Source of the DNA: Proteromonas lacertae
Taxonomy: Eukaryota > Sar > Bigyra > Opalinata > Proteromonadidae
Direction of reading: 5' to 3'
NCBI GenBank assembly: GCA_002245135.1
Contig: NGBS01001194.1
Location: forward strand, 1-64,000
Length of the DNA: 64,000 nucleotides
Below are positions 19,734-32,800 of this stretch, piece after piece. Made by a program: the position numbers and the translations under genes. The notes under the pieces were generated by a model that worked only from the letters and a program-made list of their open reading frames with translations, was not told the origin of the DNA and did not search any database. Each line of letters begins with the position of its first letter. The first letter of the stretch is position 1.

Positions 19734-20818
19734 AATAAATCTACGCAATTTAATTTTCGATTAAGTTTGATTCTATTTGTTTGTGTTAATTTATTGTTTC
19801 TATACCTGTTCTACATCATAATAAAAAGAAAGAAAAAAGAAAGAATCAAAAAGAATAAAAAGAATCGTTACTATGACTTCGCACAGAGTCCCCCACTGTA
19901 CTACTATCATAGCTCGTACAATCTTAACTTCGCAGTTCTGATGGGATGCGGTGCTTTATTGTAGATATGAACGATTCTGATTATTTTTTCACTCTTTTTC
20001 TTATATATCACACTCTCTTTTATAATTTCTTATAAACAACTGATATCATACTAATAATGAATTTATAGATAGAAAATCAATAATATATCAATCTATTAAT
20101 GTTATTATATTATTATCTATGCTTAATGATGATTTAAAGAGAAAAATAAAAAATGATTAAAGAAACGGCTAAATATTTATAAATATAAAAAATATTTTTG
20201 TGAAATTGATGTGTAAATGATGTTTAATGGTGAATATTAACATATATTAGTTAAGTATGGTCTTAATTTTATTTATATGGATAAAATAAATGAGGAAAGA
20301 GACAGATTGCAAATCCTTTTCAGAGTGGAACAACCTGATGGTGTTATAAAGATGTAGAAAATAGTTTAAATTTAAAAATGATGTGATTGAGCATAATTGT
20401 GATGATTTGTATAAATTGTAAATTTGTGTAAGATAAAATGAGTTTAAAGAAATAAAGATGTGATATTTGATTAATTTGAATGTTATTATTCCGATTATTT
20501 ATATGATGATGTAAGATAAGTGAATATAGAAAAAGTGATAAACAATAGTCTTGATTTGAAAGTTTGAAATATCTTAATATCTAAGAAGATGTAGTAGATT
20601 ATTTGAGGATGATATTATCTCTAGATTTGTATATATTGAAAAATAAAAGTTATTATTTGATGAATTATTGTAATGATATTTTGATGTGAAATAGAAATGT
20701 GATAATTTTGTATTTAAATGAAATACTCAATTGAAAGATTAATAGAAATGGTTATTGTTAATATTATAATATGATTTTATGTTTTATGATGATGGTTAAA
20801 AAGGAGGAGGAAGAAGAA
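19734..20818 (+). repeat. Left arm of 5S palindrome
   Basis: A 1,085-bp arm whose reverse complement recurs at 21186-22270. Every stretch I compared aligns base for base, with mismatches only at the outer and inner ends. The arm includes a complete 5S rRNA gene and about 840 bp of AT-rich DNA without a convincing gene. Confidence 0.95.
19862..19977 (-). rRNA. 5S ribosomal RNA (left palindrome copy)
   Basis: This is the exact reverse-complement counterpart of the copy at 22027-22142. The RNA begins and ends with complementary octamers (GAATCGTT and AACGATTC, helix I). It contains the conserved 5S core CATCCCATCAGAACTGCGAA followed by GTTAAG, then TAGTAGTAC and a GGGGGACT segment. At 116 nt it is slightly short for a 5S. 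T-runs follow the 3' end, as expected for an RNA polymerase III terminator. It is transcribed leftward, away from the palindrome centre. Confidence 0.93.
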
Positions 20819-21185
20819 TAGAATGAAAGAAGTAGTTGATATAAATAATCCTTACAGAATTGCCATTGAAATTAGTTTGAATAATATTTAATATAAGTTA
20901 TGTAAGTGATTAATATATATATGGAAATTGGATTATGATTGGAATATTTTATATTTATAATAGAGAATGATGATAGAAAAGTTTTATATTTTATTTTATA
21001 TAATTAATATTTTATGTGTGTTGTATATTTGTATAGAAACAATTAATCTTTCATTATTCTTCTATTACAATATTTTTACATCTTACACACAAGAAAACAA
21101 TACTAACAAATATACAATGAAGGTTTAATAGAGTTTTATTTAATTAATTGTTTAAAATATGTAATTCAATTATCTTCTAACTATT
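20819..21185. other. Palindrome spacer
   Basis: A 367-bp AT-rich unique loop between the arms. No open frame longer than a few dozen codons and no RNA gene are seen. Its length would allow the arms to fold back in single-stranded DNA. Confidence 0.7.
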
Positions 21186-22270
21186 TTTTTCTTCCTCCTC
21201 CTTTTTAACCATCATCATAAAACATAAAATCATATTATAATATTAACAATAACCATTTCTATTAATCTTTCAATTGAGTATTTCATTTAAATACAAAATT
21301 ATCACATTTCTATTTCACATCAAAATATCATTACAATAATTCATCAAATAATAACTTTTATTTTTCAATATATACAAATCTAGAGATAATATCATCCTCA
21401 AATAATCTACTACATCTTCTTAGATATTAAGATATTTCAAACTTTCAAATCAAGACTATTGTTTATCACTTTTTCTATATTCACTTATCTTACATCATCA
21501 TATAAATAATCGGAATAATAACATTCAAATTAATCAAATATCACATCTTTATTTCTTTAAACTCATTTTATCTTACACAAATTTACAATTTATACAAATC
21601 ATCACAATTATGCTCAATCACATCATTTTTAAATTTAAACTATTTTCTACATCTTTATAACACCATCAGGTTGTTCCACTCTGAAAAGGATTTGCAATCT
21701 GTCTCTTTCCTCATTTATTTTATCCATATAAATAAAATTAAGACCATACTTAACTAATATATGTTAATATTCACCATTAAACATCATTTACACATCAATT
21801 TCACAAAAATATTTTTTATATTTATAAATATTTAGCCGTTTCTTTAATCATTTTTTATTTTTCTCTTTAAATCATCATTAAGCATAGATAATAATATAAT
21901 AACATTAATAGATTGATATATTATTGATTTTCTATCTATAAATTCATTATTAGTATGATATCAGTTGTTTATAAGAAATTATAAAAGAGAGTGTGATATA
22001 TAAGAAAAAGAGTGAAAAAATAATCAGAATCGTTCATATCTACAATAAAGCACCGCATCCCATCAGAACTGCGAAGTTAAGATTGTACGAGCTATGATAG
22101 TAGTACAGTGGGGGACTCTGTGCGAAGTCATAGTAACGATTCTTTTTATTCTTTTTGATTCTTTCTTTTTTCTTTCTTTTTATTATGATGTAGAACAGGT
22201 ATAGAAACAATAAATTAACACAAACAAATAGAATCAAACTTAATCGAAAATTAAATTGCGTAGATTTATT
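21186..22270 (-). repeat. Right arm of 5S palindrome
   Basis: Inverted copy of 19734-20818 over 1,085 bp, ending near a short TTTA/TTTAA difference at its outer edge. Near-identity of the arms implies recent duplication or continuing gene conversion. Confidence 0.95.
22027..22142 (+). rRNA. 5S ribosomal RNA (right palindrome copy)
   Basis: This 116-nt sequence shows the conserved 5S features: terminal helix I from 5' GAATCGTT and 3' AACGATTC, the core GCACCGCATCCCATCAGAAC, the GAAGTTAAG of loop B/helix III, TAGTAGTAC and GGGGGACT. Pol III type 1 internal promoter elements would lie within about nucleotides 50-85. A TCTTTTTATTCTTTTT terminator-like run follows immediately. It is transcribed rightward, away from the palindrome centre, so the two 5S genes diverge. 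It is an orphan pair rather than part of a tandem 5S array. Confidence 0.95.
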
Positions 22271-22552
22271 TAAAGAAGGCTAATATCATATAACATTTTT
22301 GAACAAGTAACTCGTCTAAATCCAATAAATCCCATTATTACTACATTATGCATGTTATTTGATATTAGATTCTTAATGAAGAATTGTTTATTAGTATTGT
22401 ATTTAAATAGAGAAAATAGATATGAAGAAGAGAATAATGACGATATAAAAGAATATTATTTTAAGTTTTATAGTTTGAGATAGTATATTTGGTAAAAAAT
22501 ATTCTAATAACAAAACGAGTTAATAATAATAATAATAACAATTCAATAGAAT
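22271..22552. other. Intergenic, no gene assigned
   Basis: 282 bp between the 5S palindrome and the end of the polycystin-like gene. A 35-codon plus-strand frame near 22376-22485 is the only small ORF noticed and lacks any recognised feature. Confidence 0.4.
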
Positions 22553-25500
22553 CTAGAATAGAGATCCTATTGTTGTTGAAGCTACTGTTGATAATAGAAT
22601 CATTGATGGTTCTTGAATTATTATATCAATTATCATCGAAATTGTTGAACTCAATATCCACTCTCTTGATTGATCACTACTGAATTTTACTCCATATAAT
22701 AAATTAATATAAACCATTATTAGAATATATAAAAACACAAATGAATTTGCTAGAATAATTAATCCAGCTCTTATTCTTCTTTGTCTTTTCCAGTGTAAAT
22801 ATTCAATCTTTCTTTTATAATATACTTTTGCCACTCTTTGTTTCAATATACACTTTATCTTATCAACGGATTCTTTTGATATTGAATCATCTTTGTATTT
22901 CTTTGTTAATTCTTCAAATTCTAAATCAACTTCGATAACATTAAAATCCATGAATGAAAATCTAACTAAACAAACTAATTTCAAAAACAACAATACTAAA
23001 CTAATAACAAAATATATCATCCATAATGGACAATATTCTTTGAATTTATCTACTAATAATGATTGACAACCTATATGGTTATCACCTAAAGCCATTATCT
23101 TTGGAGCTGTACAATCTGTTGTATTATAATCATCGATTCCTTTATAACCACAACATTCTAAACTACTTTCTATATATTCATTTAAATCTTTCATTGCTCC
23201 TCCATTATAACAACTCTTCCAGATTGAATAAACTGTTGCAGAATCATTCATATAAAGAATATATAAGACTAATAAAGCAACAAAGAATAACAATATTATT
23301 ATATTCACTATTATTAGAATGAATAAGAATTTTCGTTTTCTTTCATTTGTTATTATTATACTTGAGATTGTTTCAGCTATGAATATCACATATATACAGA
23401 ATAAAGCGATTATTATATATCCAGGTGGTAAAATTATTATAAATGATATGAAGAAACATCCACTTATTCCATCAAATATAAAATCTAATAATGCTGAATA
23501 TAATCGACTTCTTCTCTTTTTTATTGTTTTCATTGATCTTTTCAATTTATTAAAAATTACTTTCAATGAAGAAACTGCTTTTCTTGCTGATTTTTTTGAG
23601 CTATAACCATTCGCATATTTAAATACATATGGAATTAATAAAGAAGCAGGTAACATAGACAAACATGAGATTATTGAAGTCATTGCTAATTGAGAAATAT
23701 TTTCAGCATCATTTCCAAAGAATAATGCACTCACTGCTGTTGAATTTCACCTATATCATTTAATAATTCGGGTAATTCTTTTCCAATCATTGATGATGAT
23801 GTTGTTGTTGTTGTTGATTGAAGATTTCTATAAGTTTCTTCTTTTCGATCTTTCCATTCATCTTTCAATAATAATGAAGAAGCTTTTATATAATTTGTTA
23901 AAGATTCATAAGATATTTCTGATGAATAATTCTCTTTCAATGAATTGATTGTAGATTTGATTATTGAAATTGTTGTTGATTTATTCTCGATTGAAAATTG
24001 ATCTGGTGGGTTTATCACTGATAATAATATTGATGATTGCTGATCAATTGCATCATATGTCAATACATTCTTATTTGATGATTCGATTAGATTTATCAAT
24101 AAGATCTTATTCAGATTTAATCGAATTTCATATTCTTTATCACTATATTCACATTTTTCACCAGCATAACCTTCAAAACATTTACATTTACTATGACAAT
24201 TTGGTTCATATTCTTTACATTCTTCTCGACTTAAAATACAGTCTCCTTGATTACTACATTTGACTCCAACTATTGTTCTATTTCTTGATAAATATTCTCC
24301 AGGACATAGTTTTTTTACTGATTCACAGATTATATAACATTCTTTTATATCTACACTTTCACCAATACATCCTAATCCATTTCCAGATGGTTTAGGATTT
24401 GTACAATTTCGACTTCTTTTTGAAATTCCATATTTTCTTCTTCCATCATATATTTCACATGATGAACTACAATTACTCCAATCACTCCATTTACTCCAAC
24501 CACCATCAACATCTTCACATTCAACTCCATCTTCACCAAAACAAGTTTCATATTCCATTTCCATATTACATTCTCTTCCTCCATTGTCTGGTTTGGGATT
24601 ATTACATTCTCGCCATTTTGCTTTTAAACCTAATCCACATTGATGATCACATTCTCCATAACTATAACTCAAACTCAAGCCACCATCAATCGCTATTCGA
24701 TTCTCACATAACTCACCATAGAATCCTTCCAAACATTGACAATGACCATTTAAACATTCTGCACCATTTTCACATTCAATATTTTTCATTTCTCAATTCT
24801 TCTGTTATATTGTTCAATTCATCAGTTATATTTGCTAAATCATCTACTTGTAATGGAGGTGAATATATTTGTAATTCTTCACCATTCTTATCTAATGTTG
24901 TATTGGCTGTTTTTCCATATTTATCTTTAACAAATACAATTGGAGTGAGAGTATAATTATATTGTTTAGATCCTAATGGTAATGGTCCAAAATAGTAATT
25001 AGCTAATCCAAACACAGCTTATAAATAATATGTTGAATTATCCACAATTACACCAAATCTATATCTAAATGAATCTGCTTCTTTCCAACCAATTGTGGAT
25101 ATTAATATATTTTCACCTATATCATACTCTGTTGCTGATGAATAAAATAACCATATAATGGACCTTCATTAATTCGAAATTCATATTCAGCTTTTACTCT
25201 AATATTGTTATAAGTTACTTCTAGAATTATCTTATGTTTGATTGAAGGATTCAAATTTTCGCAATTAACATAAACTTTATCTGTATCAGTTTTATATAAA
25301 AATGGATTTACTTTTTTATCGTTTGAATATATCCACTGGTATTTCATATTATTATCATTAATTGAAGTTATACCAATTAATTTAAACATATCATCTGGAT
25401 TGTACATTGTAGAATTTGCTTTGGGATTTTGAATTGACAGATAAAATGGTAATTCTATAACCTCTCTAATATAAGTCTTTGATAAATGAAGTGTAGCGCC

Positions 25501-26623
25501 ATCTGAAACATTTACTTGTAACAGGTAGTCTCCAATAATAAATCAATGGTCTACTTGATAATACTCCTCAACCACCATAAATTATTACATCATTACATGG
25601 AGATATAGTAGAGGGTAATAATATCACTGAATAATAAAATGGATCAACTGATCCATCAACTGTAATAACTCCTTCACATCCTTTGATATGATTTTTACTA
25701 CTCTTTAGTATATTTGGAATAAAATGCAATTCTTCATTTGACTTTAATGTTATTGGGTTTCTTAGTTTCTTTGTTATGATGTTTGGTGAAGATAAATAGC
25801 ACATTGACAACAGACCAAATGTATTATCACTGAATATTTCATTACATTTTCTTCCATTTATATCAATTCCATCTTTTACATCTACATTAAATTCAATTTC
25901 AATTTCACTATCTAATGTTTGATTACATGAAATATCACTATCTAAATCTGGGAATATATAACCTTCTTTAACTGTTACTTTGGGTGAATATGATAATTCT
26001 TCAGTTGTTGAATTATAATATATCAATATATCAATTACTGTTGATGAATCAAAAGTAAGCAAATCTGTTTCATTCATTACAAATGATTTATTAACTTCAA
26101 TGCCTTTCATATAACATTTTCTATCAAATTCTAATATTAATATATAATCTGAATCAATCTAGGAGCAGAAATACCATCAAATGATAATTCAGATGTTATA
26201 TTTCTATCAGTATCTTTTGGAGAAATACTCATTAGATAATAGTTACATAACTCAATTATGGATGGTACAACAGTGAAATACTCTTCATCATACACAGGAA
26301 TAACCATTGCTGGATATGCTACTTCATCAGAATAACTCAAAAGATTTAATCCAATATCTTTTATTTCATATTTTGTATTAACAAACTCTATCTTTTGTGG
26401 TGGTAGATCCAATGAAATCTCAGAATATCTTAATTCAACTGCATCTTCTGTACATCTATTCCAATGATATTCGTTGTTATAATACACCATTTTCATTTGT
26501 TTCATTTATAACAACTTCATCACCATCAATATTTACTTCATAATTACATAATTCAATATTCTCATATAAATTGTAGTAATCTCTTTCTTTATAGTATTCT
26601 ATTAAACATGATTGTATGAATTT
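22553..26623 (-). pseudogene. Polycystin/REJ-like receptor with EGF, TSP1 and tetraspanin-like loop, disrupted
   Basis: Six successive minus-strand frames read as one large receptor. From N to C: REJ/PKD-like extracellular sequence (26.6-24.8 kb, for example SSRPLIYYW), an EGF module (CLNGHCQCLEGFYGELC), two TSP1 modules (WSKWSDWSNCSSSC), a second EGF-like module, a GAIN-like stretch, then a multi-pass region (23.7-22.55 kb). The multi-pass region opens with GNDAENISQLAMTSIISC, resembling polycystin-1-family transmembrane starts. It contains a loop with CCGYKG and further cysteines that looks like a tetraspanin large loop. No signal peptide or start is found at the 5' end. Frame changes occur at about 26477, 26140, 25540, 25125, 24777 and 23745, plus in-frame stops near 25568 and 25020. 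Some changes fit 26-51-nt introns, others do not. I call it a probable pseudogene, not certain. Confidence 0.55.
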
Positions 26624-26826
26624 CTACAAATAATAAACCATGTACCATGAAATAAATAAAGAAGAAATCTCAAGCTTTTATTATCGGCTTGAAATTGTTT
26701 TTCTTTATTTTATTATCAGTTTATAATATTATTCACTCAAATTATGTATAAATGAAATAGTAAACGCAAAATGTATATATATTGGTATAATTTCTATAAT
26801 AAGACATAATAAGAGTAATTATCACT
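26624..26826. other. Intergenic between two minus-strand surface genes
   Basis: About 200 bp of AT-rich DNA including TTATCGGCTTGAAATTG. No start codon with signal sequence for the downstream receptor is found here, which is part of the reason for suspecting a 5' truncation of that gene. Confidence 0.4.
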
Positions 26827-29800
26827 TTAGGAAGTTCCTATAGTATGTTGACAAGCTTCACCATAATAACCATCAAAACATTTACAACTTCCATCATTAT
26901 AATCACATAAACCATGATTACTACAATCTCTCTCAAGATTTGTACTTGGACATTCTTTTAATGAACAATCAGCTCCTCTATATCCACTATCACATAAACA
27001 ACCATATATCTTATTATTTCCAAATCCACTATAATCAACTACTTTGGGAGTTAATTCTATATCACTTATACATCTTCCATGATTATTACAGTTATTTGGA
27101 CAAATCATTCTTTCACAAGCTGAACCAGTAAATCCATTATAACAATTACATACACCACTTTCTCTATCACATGTTCCAACACCACTACATTCCATTAAAT
27201 CATGATTACCACTAGTTATAAGTTTTAATGTAATTCTTTTACCATTATTTGCTGTATTAATTGTTTGATCAGCTTCATTTGTTATAATTAATCCAATATT
27301 ATTATTACTCTGTAATAGTCTTTCATTATTTAATAATAAACGAGGATTATTACATTCAACATCTCTTTTTATTCCTAATATTGTTACAGTATAACTATCA
27401 CTTATTCTTAATTTACTTCCTATTGTTAATCTATTGTACAAATCTCTTTCATTTTTATCATCTCCTATTTCAATTACCAACATATGATTTTTAGTCCAAC
27501 AATTTATATTATTATTATATTTTATATTTATGGCTATATTTCCATCATCTAATACACTACTACCTTTTCCCTCCTCAATTGTAACATCAGTTATTAATAT
27601 ATTTTTGCCATTTTGAGTTGTAACTCTCTTTTCAAATAATTCACTATTCTCTTTTTTAATATTTTCTCCATTTCCATCAACTAATACATAACATTCTGAA
27701 CCAACTTTAAATTCAAAATTCTCTGGAATATTTTCTTTTGGAGTTAAAATAATATCTTCAGAAGAATCAGAATCATCATAGGTAAATTTAATTGGTGTTA
27801 ATACATTCTTATTATCACCATCTTTACCATTCGGACACATCAATTCTACTTCTTTTACTGTCAATTCTCTTAATCTTAATATCATTGAACTTCTCAATAT
27901 TTCACCAATTCCACTCCATTTTAATGTACAATACTGTAAACTATCACTTCTACATGTTGCTGGAACTACTGGAGGATTCTTCAAACTCATATCTTTACTT
28001 ATACTTTCTACTTCAGTATCAAATAAATCAATACTTAAATCTTCATCATTTATATCCATCTTTCCACTTTGGATATTATATTTGATTATTGTTTCACCAT
28101 TCGCCTTTTTACCTATCACTTCGATTGTTCCTACATATTCACCACTTTCTTTATCATAACATTTCAATATTCCACCACTTTTAGGTATTTCAGCAGGTAT
28201 TGATTCTGGTTCAACAGTTTCGACTTTCTTTTCAGATGTTTCTACTTTTTGACCATTTGGATTATCGATTAATATTCCATTCTTTTTACCATATTCAGAT
28301 TGAGATAATGTAACAGTATTACCATCTGGTTTAGCTAATAAATTACATTTATCTGTATAATATGGAACTACATCACTATTTTCAGCTATTTTAAATATCT
28401 CTTTATTACTATCTGGAGGATTAACAGGATTTATTGTGTAATTATATAAATGTAATTCTTTCTTTGAATTTGAACAAATGAATTGATATACTTTAGCTGG
28501 TGATGAAGCAAATGATGTGAATATTGTAGGTAAATCATTCATAGCTATATCACAAGAAGCAACATTGTCTGCTATAGTACATTCTTTTCCTAATGTTATT
28601 TCAAATAACAATGATAAATCTGAATAATTTCCACTTTCACTACATTGATAATCAGCTGGTTTAGGCGGATTACTTTCAATCCATGAATAATAGATGTAAT
28701 AACCATCCGCTGTTGTAGATTGAGATAATACATAAGCTTCACCTAAATGTTTTGATGTCTTTTTATCTACACAATCTAATATTTTTATTTCATTATCATT
28801 TAATGTATATTTAACATTCTTTACTTTATATACATTTCCAAATGGAGTTACAATGGGGGTAGATGGATCTTTTATTGCTGGATCAGGTGGGAATGTTTGA
28901 TCAGCATCACCACTTAATCCAAATTTTACACCAACATCACTCTTTACTATTTCTTCTTTTTCAGTAATTGGAGTTCCATCAAATTTTGATAATAAATAAC
29001 AAGTATTGTCTACTGCAATTGTTAAAGTAAAATCTAAGTTTTCTGTAGATCTTTCTGTAGTACCATATGCAACTGTTGTAATTCCTACATAACTAACAAC
29101 TTTTTCTTTTATACACACAAATTTCCCTGTTTTAATATTATCTACGTTGAATTTCAATTTATCTAATATTGTTTTTATATTTTCCCATGTTATTGTATTT
29201 TCTGTTGTAACTTCAATTGGATTGAATAATGATAAATCATTAAATGGAGTTGATTCTTGACAATTATATTTATAAAAACCATCAACTGTTAATCCATCTC
29301 CTAATTTCACTTTATATTTTTCTTCATCTTTTTCATATACAGTTATTTCGCCTAAATCACCTTTTGGATTATAACATTTCATTGTTCCTGCTTTATAATT
29401 AAAACCTAAATTATAAGCATAATGTATTTCTGAACTAACTTCTACTGATGATATATATGGTAATTTACTTAAATCACTATTAGCTAATGATAATTTACTA
29501 CCATCACTATTTAATAATATATAACATTTCTTCAATTCATTAAAATCATATTTTTGATCTTTCTTTATATATAATACAATATCATCATTCTTTATATCAG
29601 CTGGAGCAGGAGTAGCTGTATTACCGCTTTCAGCAATATTAGTGGTAAATATCATTTGTTTTATTTCACTACCAACTTCACATCCAACATTAAATTCTAC
29701 ATCCTTACTAAAATCAATTCCATAACTTGATAATAATGGTTTAATACCAGTAAATTGATAATAACATTCAGTTAAAGAACTACACTTAGCAGGAGTATCT

Positions 29801-32800
29801 GATGTTAATAATAATGATAAATCATTATATAATTTATATGATTTACAATTATAATCTTCTGGAGTTGGATCTTCTGCAAGTTGTCCATCTTTAGAAGTTA
29901 CTCCTTTTCCTACATATTCTTTTCCATCTTTATCAGTATAACTCACTAAATTAATATATTCTTCACCTTTTACTTTACCATAATAAATTGCATCACCAAC
30001 ATATTCATTCGCATATTTATTATAACATTTATTTATTCCTAATCCATAATTAATATTTGTTACTTTCCATATACTCTTACCATTAAATGTAGTAAATACA
30101 TTATTCTGTAATAATGATATTATTTCACTATCTTTAAGACTATCAATCTTATTTCCTTCTAAATCAACTAATAATGAACATTTAGAACTAGTAACTGGAA
30201 AATCTGTATTTTTATCATCTCTATCAAAGATTAAACCTGAACTATCACCCTTAAATACATATGAAAATATTTTCAATGTATTATCAGTTTGTGAATAGCA
30301 TACAAATGATACTGCTTTATCAGCTTCATCTAATTTTATTCCTAAATCATTTAATATATCTTTATATTCTTTTGGTAATGTTATTTGACATTTCTTATTA
30401 TCATCAGTAGTATCACATGTTGTTGGACCAGTTACTTTTATTAATGATGATGTGTCTTTATATGGAATGAATGGTTTACAACTGTATAAATCAGGTGTTG
30501 GTGATGTAATATCAACACCTTTATCATCAGTATATCTTATATAATAACTATCAATTAATGTTTCACTTTTTATCTTACCATAATTATAAGCAATTATTGT
30601 ATCTTTACCTTTTGAACACACTGAATATCCAATTGAAGTTGGTGTTGGTATAAATCTTCTCACTTTAAATATATTATCAACTAATGCAGTTTTACTCATC
30701 AATGTTGGTGGCAATTTTGCTTCAGCTGGTGGATTTAATATATATTCACTATTAATATCATTAACTGAACCACTAAAATCAGATAATAAATTACAAACAT
30801 GACCAACTAATGGAAATGAATCACTGTTTGCTGGTAAAGAGAAAGTCAAATATGATGGATCATTAGAATCTAATTTATTTCCATTATATTCATAATATGT
30901 TACTTTCTTTGCTTTATTCATACAAGCAAACTTCAAAGTAGGATCAGATTCTTCTTTTTTCCTTAAATTTGTCAATAATGCAGTTCCAGTTTTTCCCTTT
31001 TCTAAAGTCACTTTATTCAATAATTCTCCCATTCCTTTCCATATTATATTACATTTTCCACTATAACATTCACCAACTCCACTTGAACCTTGACCTTTAA
31101 TTACACTAGAATAATATAAAGATAAATCTTTATAATTAGATTTCAATTTACAATCATAACTATTGATTGAAGGGATTGAATTTTCATTGATAAAATCAAA
31201 TAATATCATATATCCATTTCCACTTTTACCCATCACATATCCATTTCCTTCATTACTTCCATATTTACAACTTATTACTCCTACATATACATCAATTCCA
31301 TCAGGTATTATATTGATATTATTTACTTCATATACTTTATGATTTATTTTTCCAATATCAACTTCTATACTTTTTGATGGTTTATAGATATAATTTGATA
31401 ATGATTTACCATAATCACTTTTAGTTAAACTCTCCAAATCAGCATCATCTAATCTTCTACCTCTTCTTGGTGGCGTATTTTCAGTATAAGATATAATATG
31501 ACAAATATCATTATTAGATGGAACATATGTTGCTGTTTTATCTATTGTGAATGTAATATCTGAAGATCCATCTGCAGGATCTTTAACTTCATTTGCAGGA
31601 GCAGGAGGAGCAGGAGGAGCAGGAGCAGTGTATGTATAACTATACACTTCTATTGAATCACCTCTTGAACATGCTATTTTGACATTATAATTATTAGATG
31701 AATCAAATTTTGGATTTAAGAAATAACTTATGGATGTTAGTTTTAAATCACATTCTGCTGGAGTAGTAACTTCATCTTTAGCGTTTTGAGGTTTACAATT
31801 ATTTGATTTTGTTAATTCATATAATGATAAATCAGTTGTTTGATGGATTAATTCACATTTATATTCTCCACTTCCTATCTTGTTTTTGTTATATTTTACA
31901 TAATATTTATTCAACTTCATATCATCTGTAATAGCTATTTTCTGTAATACTTGTATTTGTACTACATTATTATTTTCATTTGTACATTCAACTAATGCAC
32001 CACTTCCACCAACATTAAATGTTACATTCTCTAATATATAAATATTGTTGGTATTTCCTACTTTTGTACCAGGTAAATAAACAATACTATTCTCATCAAA
32101 ATATTTATATTTACCAGTTTCACCAGTTAATATTAAATGTTTAGCAACAAATGATACCGCATTAGTAGCTTCATCTATTGAAGTTATTACTGCACCTTTA
32201 TTCATAATTATATAACAAATATCATCTTTAATAGGATTTGATGGTTCAGCTAAATTACGTCTAGAAGTAGGAGGTTTAATAGTAAATACTCCTGTATCTA
32301 CAGCATAAGTATATTCATATGTAGTAAATTCATAACTCTTGGGATTATAACATCCTAATATAACAGCATTATCATTAGTTATTGTAATTACATCTTTAAC
32401 TCCTAAATTGGTTATTTTACCAGTATCATCTTCTACTTTCATTGGAAATAACGAGGTTACTTCGGAGTATTCTTCAATTATTTCACATTTTAAATCATAA
32501 GTATCAATACCATCTAATTCAAAATCATATACAACTTTTGAAATCTTCTTTGAACTATCAATTTCCAATAAATATGCTTTACCAATCAATTCATTTGTAT
32601 ATTTATTAAAACAATTCAAAGATGCATATCCAGCAGTTGGAGTAGGTTCAAAGTTATATATTTCATATAATTTCTTCTTGTCAATTATCACAATATCTTT
32701 ACCATTATTCAATTGTAATGAATTAATTTGTGAAATATCTAATGTATTATCTACTGATGTCTTTTTACCTAAATAATAACACATTAAACCAGCAGTTAGA

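Noticed and set aside
19767-19964. 65-codon frame identical to one at 22040-22237
   Set aside because: It is antisense to the 5S rRNA gene and its terminator region in both palindrome arms.
24399-24956. 185-codon plus-strand frame rich in His and Ile
   Set aside because: It is antisense to the cysteine-rich EGF/TSP1 coding frame; composition is that of a reversed coding strand.
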